From the NCBI RefSeq assembly GCF_000166295.1, contig NC_017506.1, forward strand, positions 2,852,001 through 2,916,000: a DNA stretch of 64,000 nt. Reading direction: 5' to 3'. Below, in pieces: positions 33,197-42,431 of this stretch; the stretch's first letter is position 1, and each line of letters begins with the position of its first letter. The translations under genes were made by a program, and so were the position numbers. Under the pieces are notes generated by a model that was not told the origin of the DNA, made no database searches, and saw nothing but the letters and a program-made list of their open reading frames with translations. This DNA is from Marinobacter adhaerens HP15. GTDB taxonomy: Bacteria; Pseudomonadota; Gammaproteobacteria; Pseudomonadales; Oleiphilaceae.

Positions 33197-35350
33197 ATGA
33201 CAATGCCAATACCGGAAGTGCAGTCCCCCAGCCGAGCCCTCAAACCCGGAGTCGGCCTGCTTAGAACGCCGGATCTGAGTGTTGGGTCTGTGGAGGACAA
33301 ACGCGCCGAAATTGCTTCCTACTTCACCAACACCTTTGATACCTACACGCGCCTCTTCGACTGCCTCGCCGGTGATTCGGGCTATTTCCAGAAATCGATT
33401 CCTCTGAGACACCCCCTCATTTTTTACCTCGGCCACACCGCAACTTTTTTCGTCAATAAACTGGTGCTGGCCAAACTCCTTCCAGAGCGCATCGACCCTC
33501 ACATGGAGTCGATTTTCGCGGTGGGCGTTGATGAGATGAGCTGGGACGATCTGGACGAAGATCATTACGACTGGCCCACCGTTGCCGAGGTGCTGGATTA
33601 CCGCGCTAAAGTTCGCGCAACTGTTCTGGACCTGATTGAAACACTCCCGCTCAGCCTGCCGATCAACTGGGAGAATCCCTGGTGGCCGATCGTTATGGGT
33701 GTTGAGCACGAACGCATCCACCTTGAGACCTCGTCCGTGCTGATCCGCCAGCACGACCTCTCAAAGGTGCGGCCGCAGCCAGAATGGGCACCGATTCGCG
33801 AGACCGGCGAAGCACCGGAAAACGAACTGTTCACCGTACCGGCTGGCACAGTTTCCATCGGCAAATCCTACGACGACGCCTTCTACGGCTGGGACAATGA
33901 GTACGGCGAACACGAGGCCCAGGTTGATGAGTTCAGGGCCAGTCAGTATCTCGTCAGCAACCAGGAATTCCTGGAGTTTGTTGAAGCCGGTGGTTACCAG
34001 GAGGATCGATTCTGGAGTGAGGAGGGTTGTGCCTGGCGGCAATTTGCCATGGCGAAGCATCCGACTTTCTGGCGCTGGCAGAACGGTTGGCATCTGCGCC
34101 TTATGACTGAAGAGGTCGAGATGCCCTGGGACTGGCCCGTCGAGGTGAACTACCACGAGGCCAAAGCCTTTTGTGAGTGGAAACGGGAGCAAACCGGCCA
34201 GCCAATCCGCCTGCCAACCGAGGACGAGTGGTACCGCCTGTGCGCCGAGGCCGGCATCGAAGAAGTGGGCCATGATCCCGCAAAGGCCAACCTGCATCTC
34301 GACCATGGAGCATCTTCTTGCCCGGTTACCCGGTTCCGGCATGGTCAGTGGTTCGACGTTGTTGGCAACGTCTGGCAATGGACGGAAACACCGACCTATC
34401 CGTTCGATAATTTCAAGGTTCATCCGCTGTACGACGATTTCACAACGCCGACGTTCGACGGGCAACACAACCTGATCAAGGGCGGTTCCTGGATTTCCTG
34501 CGGCAACGAAGCCCGAATGTCGGCTCGTTATGCGTTCCGCAGGCACTTCTTCCAGCATGCCGGCTTCCGCTACATCGCCTCCGAAAACGAGGCCGTGCAA
34601 CCGAACGCCTACTATGAAAGCGACCGGTTGCTGACTGAATACGCGGAATTCCACTTCGGTGACACCTGGTTTGGTGTTGAGAACTTCCCCAAAGCCCTGG
34701 CGGATCTTGCCCTGGATGCGATGACGGGCAAGCCAACCGGAAAAGCCCTGGATCTGGGCTGTGCCTGCGGTCGGTCCAGTTTTGAATTGGCAAGGCGCTT
34801 TGACGAGGTGGAAGGTGTCGATTTCTCGGCCAACTTTATCAGGCTGGGCGTGGAGATGGCCGAGCAGGGCTCCATTCGCTATGCGCTGGCAGAGGAAGGT
34901 GAACTGGTCAGCTATCACACCCGGACACTCAAAGAGCTGGGTCTTGAGGAATGCTCAGATCGGGTAAGCTTCTACCAGGGCGATGCCTGTAACCTGAAAC
35001 CGCAGTACTCGGGCTACGACCTTGTTCTGGCGGCCAACCTCATTGATCGCCTTTACCGCCCAAGGCGCTTCCTGGACAGCATTCACGAGCGCATTAACGA
35101 CGGTGGCCTGTTGGTTATTGCCTCTCCCTACACCTGGCTGGAAGAACATACGCCCAAAGAAGAGTGGATTGGCGGTTTCAAGAAGGATGGTGAGAATCAC
35201 ACCACGCTGGATGGCCTGAAAGAACACCTCTCACAGCATTTCCGGTTAGTCAGTGAGCCGAAAAAGGTGCCTTTCGTTATCCGCGAAACCCAACACAAGT
35301 TCCAGCATACCCTGTCTGAAGTGACTATCTGGGAGCGCTTGCCGCGCTGA
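33197..35350 (+). CDS. ovoA: OvoA, 5-histidylcysteine sulfoxide synthase / mercaptohistidine N-methyltransferase
   Basis: 717 residues. Three domains: DinB-like (about 35-200), FGE-sulfatase-like (about 210-465), class I methyltransferase (about 500-717). The iron site comes from H171-x3-H175-x-E177 (VEHERIHLE) plus an earlier His such as H80. The SAM motif is ALDLGCACGRSS near 517-528. OvoA joins cysteine to histidine with O2 and, through its C-terminal domain, methylates to ovothiol A; the lyase OvoB is not adjacent. A second ATG lies two codons later. It overlaps the convergent downstream gene by 26 bases. Confidence 0.95.
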   Translation: MTMPIPEVQSPSRALKPGVGLLRTPDLSVGSVEDKRAEIASYFTNTFDTYTRLFDCLAGDSGYFQKSIPLRHPLIFYLGHTATFFVNKLVLAKLLPERIDPHMESIFAVGVDEMSWDDLDEDHYDWPTVAEVLDYRAKVRATVLDLIETLPLSLPINWENPWWPIVMGVEHERIHLETSSVLIRQHDLSKVRPQPEWAPIRETGEAPENELFTVPAGTVSIGKSYDDAFYGWDNEYGEHEAQVDEFRASQYLVSNQEFLEFVEAGGYQEDRFWSEEGCAWRQFAMAKHPTFWRWQNGWHLRLMTEEVEMPWDWPVEVNYHEAKAFCEWKREQTGQPIRLPTEDEWYRLCAEAGIEEVGHDPAKANLHLDHGASSCPVTRFRHGQWFDVVGNVWQWTETPTYPFDNFKVHPLYDDFTTPTFDGQHNLIKGGSWISCGNEARMSARYAFRRHFFQHAGFRYIASENEAVQPNAYYESDRLLTEYAEFHFGDTWFGVENFPKALADLALDAMTGKPTGKALDLGCACGRSSFELARRFDEVEGVDFSANFIRLGVEMAEQGSIRYALAEEGELVSYHTRTLKELGLEECSDRVSFYQGDACNLKPQYSGYDLVLAANLIDRLYRPRRFLDSIHERINDGGLLVIASPYTWLEEHTPKEEWIGGFKKDGENHTTLDGLKEHLSQHFRLVSEPKKVPFVIRETQHKFQHTLSEVTIWERLPR

Positions 35351-36434
35351 TCAGCGCGGTGATCTCCTCACTGATCGCCTCGTGGGCCACCAACTGATCG
35401 AACCAGTTGGTGGCCACTTGACCAGTCGTCAGCCCCAACAGCGCCCCCAGCACGATGCCTCTGTGAACGTTATCGCCACCGAGGTTGGTGTTCATGCGAA
35501 GCGCCAGCCACGGATCGTTCCGGTACTTGTAGGCCAGGTAAAGAACGACCGGCCAGGAGTCTGAGATATAACACGCTGGCGAATACATCCGGCCCACGAC
35601 CTGGTTGTCGGGCAGGTTCCGCTTGACCAATCCGGCGACATCCAGCCCGCCAGCACCCTTGCCAGCCTCTGAAAGCAGCGCCTTGATACCCTCGTCATCG
35701 GGACCTTCGAGCAGACCACAGAGCAGTTTCACGTAGCGGTCGCATACCCTCATCAAGCTCTCATCCGGATGGGTCAGCGCAAGATGGTCCCGACAATGGG
35801 CCTGAATACCGGTTACGTCCCTGCCACGGAGTCGCTCTGCAAACACCAGTGCAGCAATCGTCACCAGGCCACCGATAGACGGCGTATCGTGGGTAACCAT
35901 GGCACACTGCTGCGCCGGTAAACCCTTCGCATAATTGGCGAAAAACCCTCGGTGGTAGGATTCAGCATAGGTATCCGGATGCGCCGGTGGATCGGCGGTC
36001 ATAAAGCCGATGTACGCCGAAAGAAACGCCTGAGAACTGTATTCACCTTTCCCGTCCGCCAGGCAACGCATGAGCACGCGGCTGCAATGGGCATTCAGGG
36101 TGTTCTCTCCCGCACCCATGCCATGATGATAATGAACGTTCGGCACATTCCAGAACTGGTCGCGGCCCTTGAGGATAACCTCGCCCACAATTTGCGGCTC
36201 CGCCTCAGCATTATGACCATAACGGCGACCACCACGGCGGGTAGAGTGCAAAGACATGATCGACGAAGGATGGAACTCCGGTGCGGCCTCGAATTTCTGG
36301 ACTCCGCCGGGAAAAGCCTTTTCAATGTCCATGGGGTTGTAATACCAGTGGACGGGCATGGCGAGGGCATCAGCAACGAACTGTGTTTTCAGTGCGTTCG
36401 TGACTCGAGAATTACGCACCGGATCAATGCTCAC
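35325..36434 (-). CDS. ADP-ribosylglycohydrolase family protein
   Basis: 369 residues from GTG 36434 (GGAGGT six bases upstream; another GTG at 36440 has no spacing). The signature near the C-terminus is MNTNLGGDNVHRGIVLGAL, the Mg-binding GGDN/D of the ARH family. The N-terminal conserved DALAMPVHW carries the other metal region. Members remove ADP-ribose from proteins or small molecules, or hydrolyse dinitrogenase or other conjugates; the substrate here is unknown. Its 3' end overlaps ovoA by 26 bases on the opposite strand. Confidence 0.85.
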   Translation of the reverse strand: MSIDPVRNSRVTNALKTQFVADALAMPVHWYYNPMDIEKAFPGGVQKFEAAPEFHPSSIMSLHSTRRGGRRYGHNAEAEPQIVGEVILKGRDQFWNVPNVHYHHGMGAGENTLNAHCSRVLMRCLADGKGEYSSQAFLSAYIGFMTADPPAHPDTYAESYHRGFFANYAKGLPAQQCAMVTHDTPSIGGLVTIAALVFAERLRGRDVTGIQAHCRDHLALTHPDESLMRVCDRYVKLLCGLLEGPDDEGIKALLSEAGKGAGGLDVAGLVKRNLPDNQVVGRMYSPACYISDSWPVVLYLAYKYRNDPWLALRMNTNLGGDNVHRGIVLGALLGLTTGQVATNWFDQLVAHEAISEEITALISAASAPR

Positions 36435-36600
36435 AATCACACCTCCTGAAACAACGGGATCACCCCGAAGACTGGCAAGCACCAAAAGCGGTATTTTTGA
36501 TGCGGGGACTGGTTTATCTTAACCATAGGAAACCACGTTCCTTTTACGTTCATCACCCAGAAACAGAGCTGCTCTGGCTCGGTAATCGGAGAAAAATGCA

Positions 36601-37539
36601 TTGAGTGACAACCCCGCTGGACTGGTTGAAGATAGCTCTGTTTACAGAACCTTATTGGAATCAACCAGAGCGATTCCCTGGAAAATCAACTGGCGAACCA
36701 TGCAATTCGAATACATAGGGCCTCAGATTGAAGCCTTGCTCGGCTGGCCCCAGGACAGCTGGCTAACCGTAGACGATTGGGCCACCCGCATGCACCCCGA
36801 GGATCGGGAGCGGGTTGTCAATTTCTGCGTATCGCAATCCGAGGCCGGAGTCGATCATGAGGCGGACTATCGGGCCCTCACGGAGGGAGGGGAATACGTC
36901 TGGTTGCGGGATGTGGTGCATGTACTGCGTGACGATAACGGCGATGTCGAGGCTCTTATCGGCTTTATGTTCGACATCAGCGAGCGCAAGAAAACCGAGG
37001 ACGAATTGGTCGCACTGCAGAAGAAACTGGAAGAGTACTCTTACAAGGATGGACTTACCGGCGTCGCAAACCGCCGAATGTTTGATACCGTCATGAACGA
37101 GAACTGGAACCACGCCATCCGACACCAGTCCTCTCTGTCAGTCATACTGCTCGATATCGACAATTTCAAAGCGTACAACGATCTGAACGGCCATTTGCAG
37201 GGCGATGAGTGTCTCAAACGAATCGCTACGCTACTGGAGAACGCGGCCCAACGTCCCCGCGACTTCGTGGCAAGGTTCGGTGGTGAGGAATTCGTAATCG
37301 TCTTGCCCGAAACGGACGCGTCAGCTGCCATCAGTGTGGCTGAACGTTGCCGTCAGTTACTCCTTGAGGAACAGATTCCCCAGGGGGACAGCCCGAACAG
37401 TAAAAAGGTTACGATCAGCATGGGAATAGGCACTGTGGTTCCCTCACGCGACGACTGCATCGCCGATTTCCTGGATCTGGTCGACCAGCGACTCTACAAA
37501 GCGAAGCGGGACGGCCGTAATCGCATTGTCTTCGATTAA
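36601..37539 (+). CDS. Diguanylate cyclase with PAS domain
   Basis: 312 residues from a TTG start with GGAG about ten bases upstream. A PAS/PAC domain covers about 15-130 (PQIEALLGW, WATRMHPEDRERV, IGFMFDISERK). After a coiled-coil link, the GGDEF domain covers about 150-312 with an intact GGEEF active site, and RPRD five residues before it fits the c-di-GMP inhibitory site. So it likely makes c-di-GMP and is feedback controlled. No signal peptide; cytosolic. Confidence 0.9.
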   Translation: MSDNPAGLVEDSSVYRTLLESTRAIPWKINWRTMQFEYIGPQIEALLGWPQDSWLTVDDWATRMHPEDRERVVNFCVSQSEAGVDHEADYRALTEGGEYVWLRDVVHVLRDDNGDVEALIGFMFDISERKKTEDELVALQKKLEEYSYKDGLTGVANRRMFDTVMNENWNHAIRHQSSLSVILLDIDNFKAYNDLNGHLQGDECLKRIATLLENAAQRPRDFVARFGGEEFVIVLPETDASAAISVAERCRQLLLEEQIPQGDSPNSKKVTISMGIGTVVPSRDDCIADFLDLVDQRLYKAKRDGRNRIVFD

Positions 37540-37545
37540 AAGAGA

Positions 37546-37575
37546 AAAGGCCGCGCAGTAATTTGAGCGGCCTTT
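37546..37575. terminator. Bidirectional terminator between cyclase and pseudoazurin
   Basis: AAAGGCCGC (37546-37554) pairs with GCGGCCTTT (37567-37575) over a 12-base loop. A-rich and T-rich ends flank the stem on both strands, so it can serve both convergent genes. Confidence 0.85.
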
Positions 37576-37587
37576 AGCCCGATTAAC

Positions 37588-38037
37588 TTACTTCTGGACT
37601 TTTTCAAAGTAACCGGTCAGACGGTCCTTGTTCGTTGCAGCGGCTGCAGTGAGCTTATCCACGGCGGCTTTCGCAGAGTCGTAATTGACCGCTTCGCCTA
37701 CCTGAATGACACCGGCCATGTTCAGCGCAGCGTGGGGAGTGCATTTGTACACATATACCCCTTCTTCGTTGAGCGTTACCGTAATGCCTTCGTTGATAGC
37801 ACTCTGCCAGCCTTCAGCACCCTCAGGCACCTCTACGGACACGGAGTTATGTGCTGGATCGACAAGAACAAATTTGACGGTATCGCCAGGCTCGGCCTTC
37901 ACAAATCCCGGTTCAAAAACCATGGCGCCGTCAGCGCCGGAATTCTTCATTTCAACGACGTGTTCCGCCGCCATCGCAACGCCGGAAATCAGAGCGAGCG
38001 CGACTGCAGCAACGGTGTGTTTAAGCGTTAATTTCAT
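37588..38037 (-). CDS. Pseudoazurin (type I copper protein)
   Basis: 149 residues: signal peptide ending AMA-AE, then a cupredoxin fold. Copper ligands are visible: His in DPAHNSVSVE, then Cys-x2-His-x4-Met in YKCTPHAALNM. The helical tail after about 110 is pseudoazurin-like. In denitrifiers it donates electrons to nitrite and nitrous oxide reductases; no such gene is in this window. AGGTG lies before the start. The 187 bases upstream show a small TAAGG/CCTTA repeat (38117-38132) and no gene. Confidence 0.93.
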   Translation of the reverse strand: MKLTLKHTVAAVALALISGVAMAAEHVVEMKNSGADGAMVFEPGFVKAEPGDTVKFVLVDPAHNSVSVEVPEGAEGWQSAINEGITVTLNEEGVYVYKCTPHAALNMAGVIQVGEAVNYDSAKAAVDKLTAAAATNKDRLTGYFEKVQK

Positions 38038-38224
38038 AGTGACTTCACCTCATTGGTTGGTCATCGAAAGCACTAAGCACTACGCATCCTACCCACATCA
38101 GGATCCCTTTCGACTCTAAGGGCATATCCTTATGGGAATGACACCACTCGTTCGCCAAGGATCGGTCCTGAGAACCAATGAGGGTCTGTTTCGTACAAAC
38201 TGCCATCGTGTCTGCGGATATTGA

Positions 38225-38803
38225 ATGATGGCGGAACTACAGATCGACGGCATACACCACCAGCAGCTCTCCCAGGTTGGAGTAAGCCGGCAGTTCGAGC
38301 AGGAGCTGCGCTGCAGTCATGCGGGAGAAACCGGTGCCGTGTGGATTTACCGGGGAATTCTGGCGACGCGACCCCAAAAAGAGCTGCTGGATTTCGCGAC
38401 GGAGCACCTGGCCTCGGAGAGCGAGCATCTGCGCTTCTTTAACCAGCTTCAGTGCTGCTATCGCCCGAGCCTGCTGCTGCCACTGTGGCGCCTGGCCGGC
38501 TTTTTGACGGGGCTTATCCCGGCATTGATGGGAAAACAGGCGGTTTTCGCCACGATCGAAGCCGTGGAAACCTTTGTTGACCTGCACTACCAGGAGCAGA
38601 TCAAAACGCTTTCTCCGCATGCATGGCGCGAGTCGGAGCGGGCTATACTTGCAGGATTCGAGACATGCCGGCTCGACGAAGTCCACCATCGTGACGAAGC
38701 CGGGCAATATCGATCCGCTGAGGCGAGTCTTGTTCTGAGGCTATGGACAGGGCTCGTGGGGGCCGGTTCCAAAGCGGCTGTCCAGTTTGCCCGACTGATT
38801 TGA
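38225..38803 (+). CDS. Coq7-like diiron hydroxylase (demethoxyubiquinone hydroxylase family)
   Basis: 192 residues (ATG 38225 or 38228). Diiron ligands of the Coq7 family appear in order: E in SHAGETGAVWIYRG, E-x-x-H in LASESEHLRF, E in IEAVETFVDL, and E-x-x-H in CRLDEVHHRDEA. It lacks the long N-terminal part of typical Coq7 and differs from Pseudomonas Coq7 in several places, so it may be a paralogue acting on another quinone or lipid. Followed closely by three genes in the same direction. Confidence 0.82.
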   Translation: MMAELQIDGIHHQQLSQVGVSRQFEQELRCSHAGETGAVWIYRGILATRPQKELLDFATEHLASESEHLRFFNQLQCCYRPSLLLPLWRLAGFLTGLIPALMGKQAVFATIEAVETFVDLHYQEQIKTLSPHAWRESERAILAGFETCRLDEVHHRDEAGQYRSAEASLVLRLWTGLVGAGSKAAVQFARLI

Positions 38804-38813
38804 GAGTCATTCC

Positions 38814-39332
38814 ATGAGCCTGATATCCAAACCCTTTGATGACAGCGGCGTTGAAATGGTGGATGAGATCGCCCAGTACGGTACGGCCATCTCGAAACGG
38901 CTCGAACAATTCCGATCGAAACGCCAGCTTCGCCACGACGCACCCGGAGGCTACTCGGGCATCGTGATTGCGGCTTCCATCTGCAGTGCGATGGGAAACA
39001 TCATAGAACGCTCGAACCAGGAGCCTTTTCGTGACGGGTACGCCCGAGCGGCCCAAACGTTTTTCTTTGAACATGTCTCCCCGGATGCACCATCAATTGC
39101 TGCAACTGTTGAGGATTGCCGCTCTTCGCCCGAGCTCCTGAAAGCCATCAACGCCTTATTGGCAGACGACCAGATACTGCCCGCGGATGGCAGCGTTTCA
39201 CTCCAGACTGTCATGATGGCTCTGGTCTGGTCGGCACTGACCTTTGCAATGGAGTCTCTACCGCCGGAGCAAGCTCGCTCCTATGTGCAACAGCAGATTC
39301 TGAACGGAGACCGGGAATCGGCTCGCCATTAG
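38814..39332 (+). CDS. Unknown protein in Coq7-like/AlkA-like gene run
   Basis: 172 residues, no signal peptide or membrane helix, acidic and probably cytosolic. Starts at an ATG 10 bases after the Coq7-like gene with GAGAG-type RBS (gagagtcattcc). I do not recognise the family: conserved-looking blocks include GYSGIVIAASICSAMG, and the C-terminal half is helical. The tight spacing on both sides argues that it is co-transcribed with them. Confidence 0.6.
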   Translation: MSLISKPFDDSGVEMVDEIAQYGTAISKRLEQFRSKRQLRHDAPGGYSGIVIAASICSAMGNIIERSNQEPFRDGYARAAQTFFFEHVSPDAPSIAATVEDCRSSPELLKAINALLADDQILPADGSVSLQTVMMALVWSALTFAMESLPPEQARSYVQQQILNGDRESARH

Positions 39333-39345
39333 GCAAAAGGGGGTT

Positions 39346-39975
39346 ATGCAACAAAAGACGATCACTGACGAAACCTTGCGGATGGGCGTTGACGTCCTGT
39401 CTGAGAGAGATCCCGACCTTTACGAGGTGCGAGCCCGACTTGGATACCCGCCAACCTGGATTCGCGAACCCGGGTTTGCATCATTGGTCCACATCATTCT
39501 TGAACAACAGGTCTCGATCAAAGCCGCCGCCACCATGTTCCAGCGGCTAGAGTCCCACCTTGAAATGGTAACGCCTGATTCTGTGAGGCGCGCCGGCGAG
39601 TCCGGGCTCAGGAATGTCGGGCTCACACGGCAGAAATCCCGGTATTGTGTTGAGCTGGCCAATCGGATAGCGAGTGGTGAGCTGGACCTCTCCCGCCTCG
39701 CAACACTTGACGATGCCGAGGGCCGAAGCCACCTTTTGGATATACCCGGTTTGGGGCCCTGGACCGTCGACATCTATTACATGATGGCCTTGGGCAGGCC
39801 GGACGTCTGGCCCCAGGGCGATCTGGCACTGGCATCCGCAATACAGGACATCAAAAAGCTCGATGCCCGCCCGACAAAGAATGAGCAGCTGGCCTTTGCC
39901 GAACAATGGGGGCCGTGGCGCGCGGTAGCGGCTCGTATGCTCTGGATGCATTACCTGGACGCCCGAGGTCAGTGA
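39346..39975 (+). CDS. DNA-3-methyladenine glycosylase 2 family (HhH-GPD)
   Basis: 209 residues. Helix-hairpin-helix motif LLDIPGLGPWTVDIYYM (about 132-148) followed by the catalytic Asp in WPQGDLALAS (about 164) and helices typical of AlkA. Lacks the N-terminal TATA-like extension of E. coli AlkA, so it is of the short AlkA form. Removes alkylated bases. Starts just after the unknown gene with GGGGG ahead. Confidence 0.9.
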   Translation: MQQKTITDETLRMGVDVLSERDPDLYEVRARLGYPPTWIREPGFASLVHIILEQQVSIKAAATMFQRLESHLEMVTPDSVRRAGESGLRNVGLTRQKSRYCVELANRIASGELDLSRLATLDDAEGRSHLLDIPGLGPWTVDIYYMMALGRPDVWPQGDLALASAIQDIKKLDARPTKNEQLAFAEQWGPWRAVAARMLWMHYLDARGQ

Positions 39976-39985
39976 AGGAGGAATT

Positions 39986-40477
39986 GTGATCTACGAAACT
40001 GAAATGAAACATCTTGCCCGCTGCGTGGAACTGGCTTCAATGGCCGTTGATAGCGGGAACCCGCCGTTTGGCTCTGTGCTGGTGGATGAGACCGGTGCCG
40101 TCAGGTACGAAGGACACAACGAAACCGCTGGCGGTGATGAGACCCGCCACCCGGAGTTTGAGATAGCCCGTTGGGCGGCTGCCAACATGACCCCGGACGA
40201 GCGAGCAGCTTCAACGGTCTATACCTCTGGCGAACACTGCCCGATGTGTGCGGCTGCCCATGGTTGGGTGGGGCTCGGCCGCATCGTCTACGCAAGCTCT
40301 TCAGAGCAGCTTTCAACCTGGCTGGATGAACTGCACGTGGCGCCACCGCCCGTTGCAACCCTGCCAATCAACCAAGTGGTTCCGGGCGTTCCCACCGAGG
40401 GCCCCTTCCCCGCGCTGGCAGACGCAGTGCGCGAGCTACACCAGCGTTATGCTTTGGCCGATCGAAACAAAACATAA
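39986..40477 (+). CDS. Nucleoside deaminase, cytidine/deoxycytidylate-like family
   Basis: 163 residues from a GTG start with GGAGGAA eight bases upstream. Zinc site: HPE (HPEFEIARWA, about 52) and the C-x2-C motif HCPMCAAAHG (about 88). The family includes guanine deaminase and tRNA adenosine deaminase; the TxxHPE plus EHCPMC spacing suits guanine deaminase best, but this is not proved. The 3' end overlaps the convergent EamA gene by 31 bases. Confidence 0.82.
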   Translation: MIYETEMKHLARCVELASMAVDSGNPPFGSVLVDETGAVRYEGHNETAGGDETRHPEFEIARWAAANMTPDERAASTVYTSGEHCPMCAAAHGWVGLGRIVYASSSEQLSTWLDELHVAPPPVATLPINQVVPGVPTEGPFPALADAVRELHQRYALADRNKT

Positions 40478-41313
40478 TTTCCAAGCAGGGCCAGGGATGC
40501 GCCCAGCACCGCGGTTGCTGTCCATTCAAAACCCTCGAGCCAGGTCGACACGCTCAGGGCGACCACCGGGAAGAGCACGGTGGCGTAGCCAGCCTTGTCG
40601 GCCCCGAGAGTCTGGATAACGGTGATGTAGCAATAAAAGGCAATGATGGAGCCGGGCACCGCCAGGAAGACGGTTGCCCCCCAGAATGTCGCCGCAGTGG
40701 GGACCACCCATTCCACACCCTGAATCAGGCACCAGATGCCAAGAATCACCGCGCCGTAAACCATGGCCCACGCGTTTGCCAGGAAGAGCGGCACCTTTGA
40801 CATTCGCACCTTGATGCTGACCAGGTTACCCATGGAAAACCAGAAGGTTCCGGCAATTGCGAACAGAATGCTGGTCGCCGTGGCATTGCCAAGCTGCAGA
40901 TCATGCCAGAACAGAAGGGCCACGCCCGTGATACCCAGAGAAATTGCCGGATAGAGCCGGGCAGTCGGTCTCAGGCGCAACCAGAGCCAGCCATTCAGGG
41001 CGTTAAACAGAGCGGCCAAAGAAAACACCACCGCCAGCAAACCGCTTGTCATGGATTCAGCCGCACGATAAATCAGCAGGAAGTTGATGCTGTACAGGGT
41101 TGCCCCCTGCAGCACCAGCCAGCCGTGCTGTTTGAGGGTCAGTTTTTCCAGCCTGCGCACCAGAGCTACCACCAGCAATGCGACGGCAGAGGCCATGACG
41201 AATCGGTAGAAAACGGATAGATCGACCGGCGCCGCTTCAACCTGCAAACGAATCGCTGTCCAGGTGAGCCCCCAGATCAGTACCGTCAAACCATAGTGAA
41301 CAGAGATGGGCAT
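40447..41313 (-). CDS. EamA family (DMT) transporter
   Basis: 288 residues from ATG 41313, with GGAA nine bases upstream; a longer frame reaches 41373. Ten helices in two EamA repeats, with the second repeat seen in LGADKAGYATVLFPVVAL. Likely an amino acid or metabolite exporter; the substrate is unknown. Divergent from an AraC regulator 119 bases upstream, a likely regulator. Confidence 0.88.
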   Translation of the reverse strand: MPISVHYGLTVLIWGLTWTAIRLQVEAAPVDLSVFYRFVMASAVALLVVALVRRLEKLTLKQHGWLVLQGATLYSINFLLIYRAAESMTSGLLAVVFSLAALFNALNGWLWLRLRPTARLYPAISLGITGVALLFWHDLQLGNATATSILFAIAGTFWFSMGNLVSIKVRMSKVPLFLANAWAMVYGAVILGIWCLIQGVEWVVPTAATFWGATVFLAVPGSIIAFYCYITVIQTLGADKAGYATVLFPVVALSVSTWLEGFEWTATAVLGASLALLGNYVLFRSAKA

Positions 41314-41432
41314 GGCGTTGATTCCTGTTGCTATCGGGAACAATCGTTGAGCAGGCACGAGCATAGGGCACAAGCCACACCAAAACTTGTCAGATCCTGC
41401 TGAACCATGGATGATTCTTGCGGAGGCTCCCT

Positions 41433-42359
41433 ATGCAGACTGATTCCGAACCCATGCCCGAATGCCCAAAGCAATTGCAGCCGGCCAATCGCGACATTGT
41501 CGATACCCTGAGAACGGCTGGCGTCGCTCCGCAGCGAATGCTTGAACTGGATCAGGGGCGGGCTCTGGCGCAATGGCAGAATCGTCAGGGCGAAGTGCGT
41601 TACGAGCGGCCCAGACACCATGCTTTGAGCATCTACATAGACAAGGGCGAGCAGGCCCGAAGGGTATTGAACGGAAAGGTTGTAAGCCAGGGCTTTCCGG
41701 GCGCCGTCTGCCTGTTCCCGGCAGGTAGCCGCTCAAGTTGGCAAATCAGCGGACAGTTCGAATTTTTTCATCTCTATTTCAATGATCTGGACGTCGCTCG
41801 ATGCGCCGAACAGACCTGGAATGCCGATCCGGACAAGCGTCAGCTTTCCGAGCTGTACCACGCCGAGGATCCAGTTCTCGCCCAGGCCGGCAAGCTACTG
41901 GCACTCAGCGACTGGCAGGCTCCCGGCCAGACCATGGCCATGGACCACCTCGCACAATGGCTCCTTCTCCAGGTTGTCAGTCGCCATTCCGGCGTCCGAC
42001 AGACACTGCCGGAAGTCACGGGGCAGTTGTCATTTCGGTACCGCAGAATGCTGCAGGAACGCATCCACGCTCATCTGGATCAGTCATTAACGCTTGCCGA
42101 CATGGCCAGTTGGGTCAACCTGAGCCCCTATCATTTTGCCCGGCTTTTCAGGGCTACCTTCGGTTGTGCGCCGTATCAATATGTCCAGGAGCAACGATTA
42201 ATCCTGGCCCGAGACCGGCTCCGGAACAGCCGAGACAAAATCACCGCCATTGCGCTCTCGTGCGGCTTCAATGATTCCAGTCAGTTCAGCCGGGCGTTCA
42301 AGTCCAGGTTCGGAGTCAGCCCTTCAGGCTATCGATCCCACTCAGGATCCGATCAATGA
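41433..42359 (+). CDS. AraC family transcriptional regulator
   Basis: 308 residues from ATG 41433 (GGAGG nine bases upstream). N-terminal cupin-like sensor domain, then a C-terminal double helix-turn-helix (about 205-305): ADMASWVNLSPYHFARLFRA, FGCAPYQYVQEQRL, AIALSCGFNDSSQFSRAF. Divergent from EamA, so regulation of that exporter is likely. Confidence 0.9.
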   Translation: MQTDSEPMPECPKQLQPANRDIVDTLRTAGVAPQRMLELDQGRALAQWQNRQGEVRYERPRHHALSIYIDKGEQARRVLNGKVVSQGFPGAVCLFPAGSRSSWQISGQFEFFHLYFNDLDVARCAEQTWNADPDKRQLSELYHAEDPVLAQAGKLLALSDWQAPGQTMAMDHLAQWLLLQVVSRHSGVRQTLPEVTGQLSFRYRRMLQERIHAHLDQSLTLADMASWVNLSPYHFARLFRATFGCAPYQYVQEQRLILARDRLRNSRDKITAIALSCGFNDSSQFSRAFKSRFGVSPSGYRSHSGSDQ

Positions 42360-42431
42360 AGCAACATGGATCCGCTTCAGACTTCATGAAATAATGCTTT
42401 GTTTATCAAAGCCTTCAGACGAGCACTATCC

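Noticed and set aside
32600..34918. Long minus-strand frames opposite the Bcr/CflA and ovoA genes
   Set aside because: Shadows of strong coding regions; sequences look low-complexity and match nothing known.
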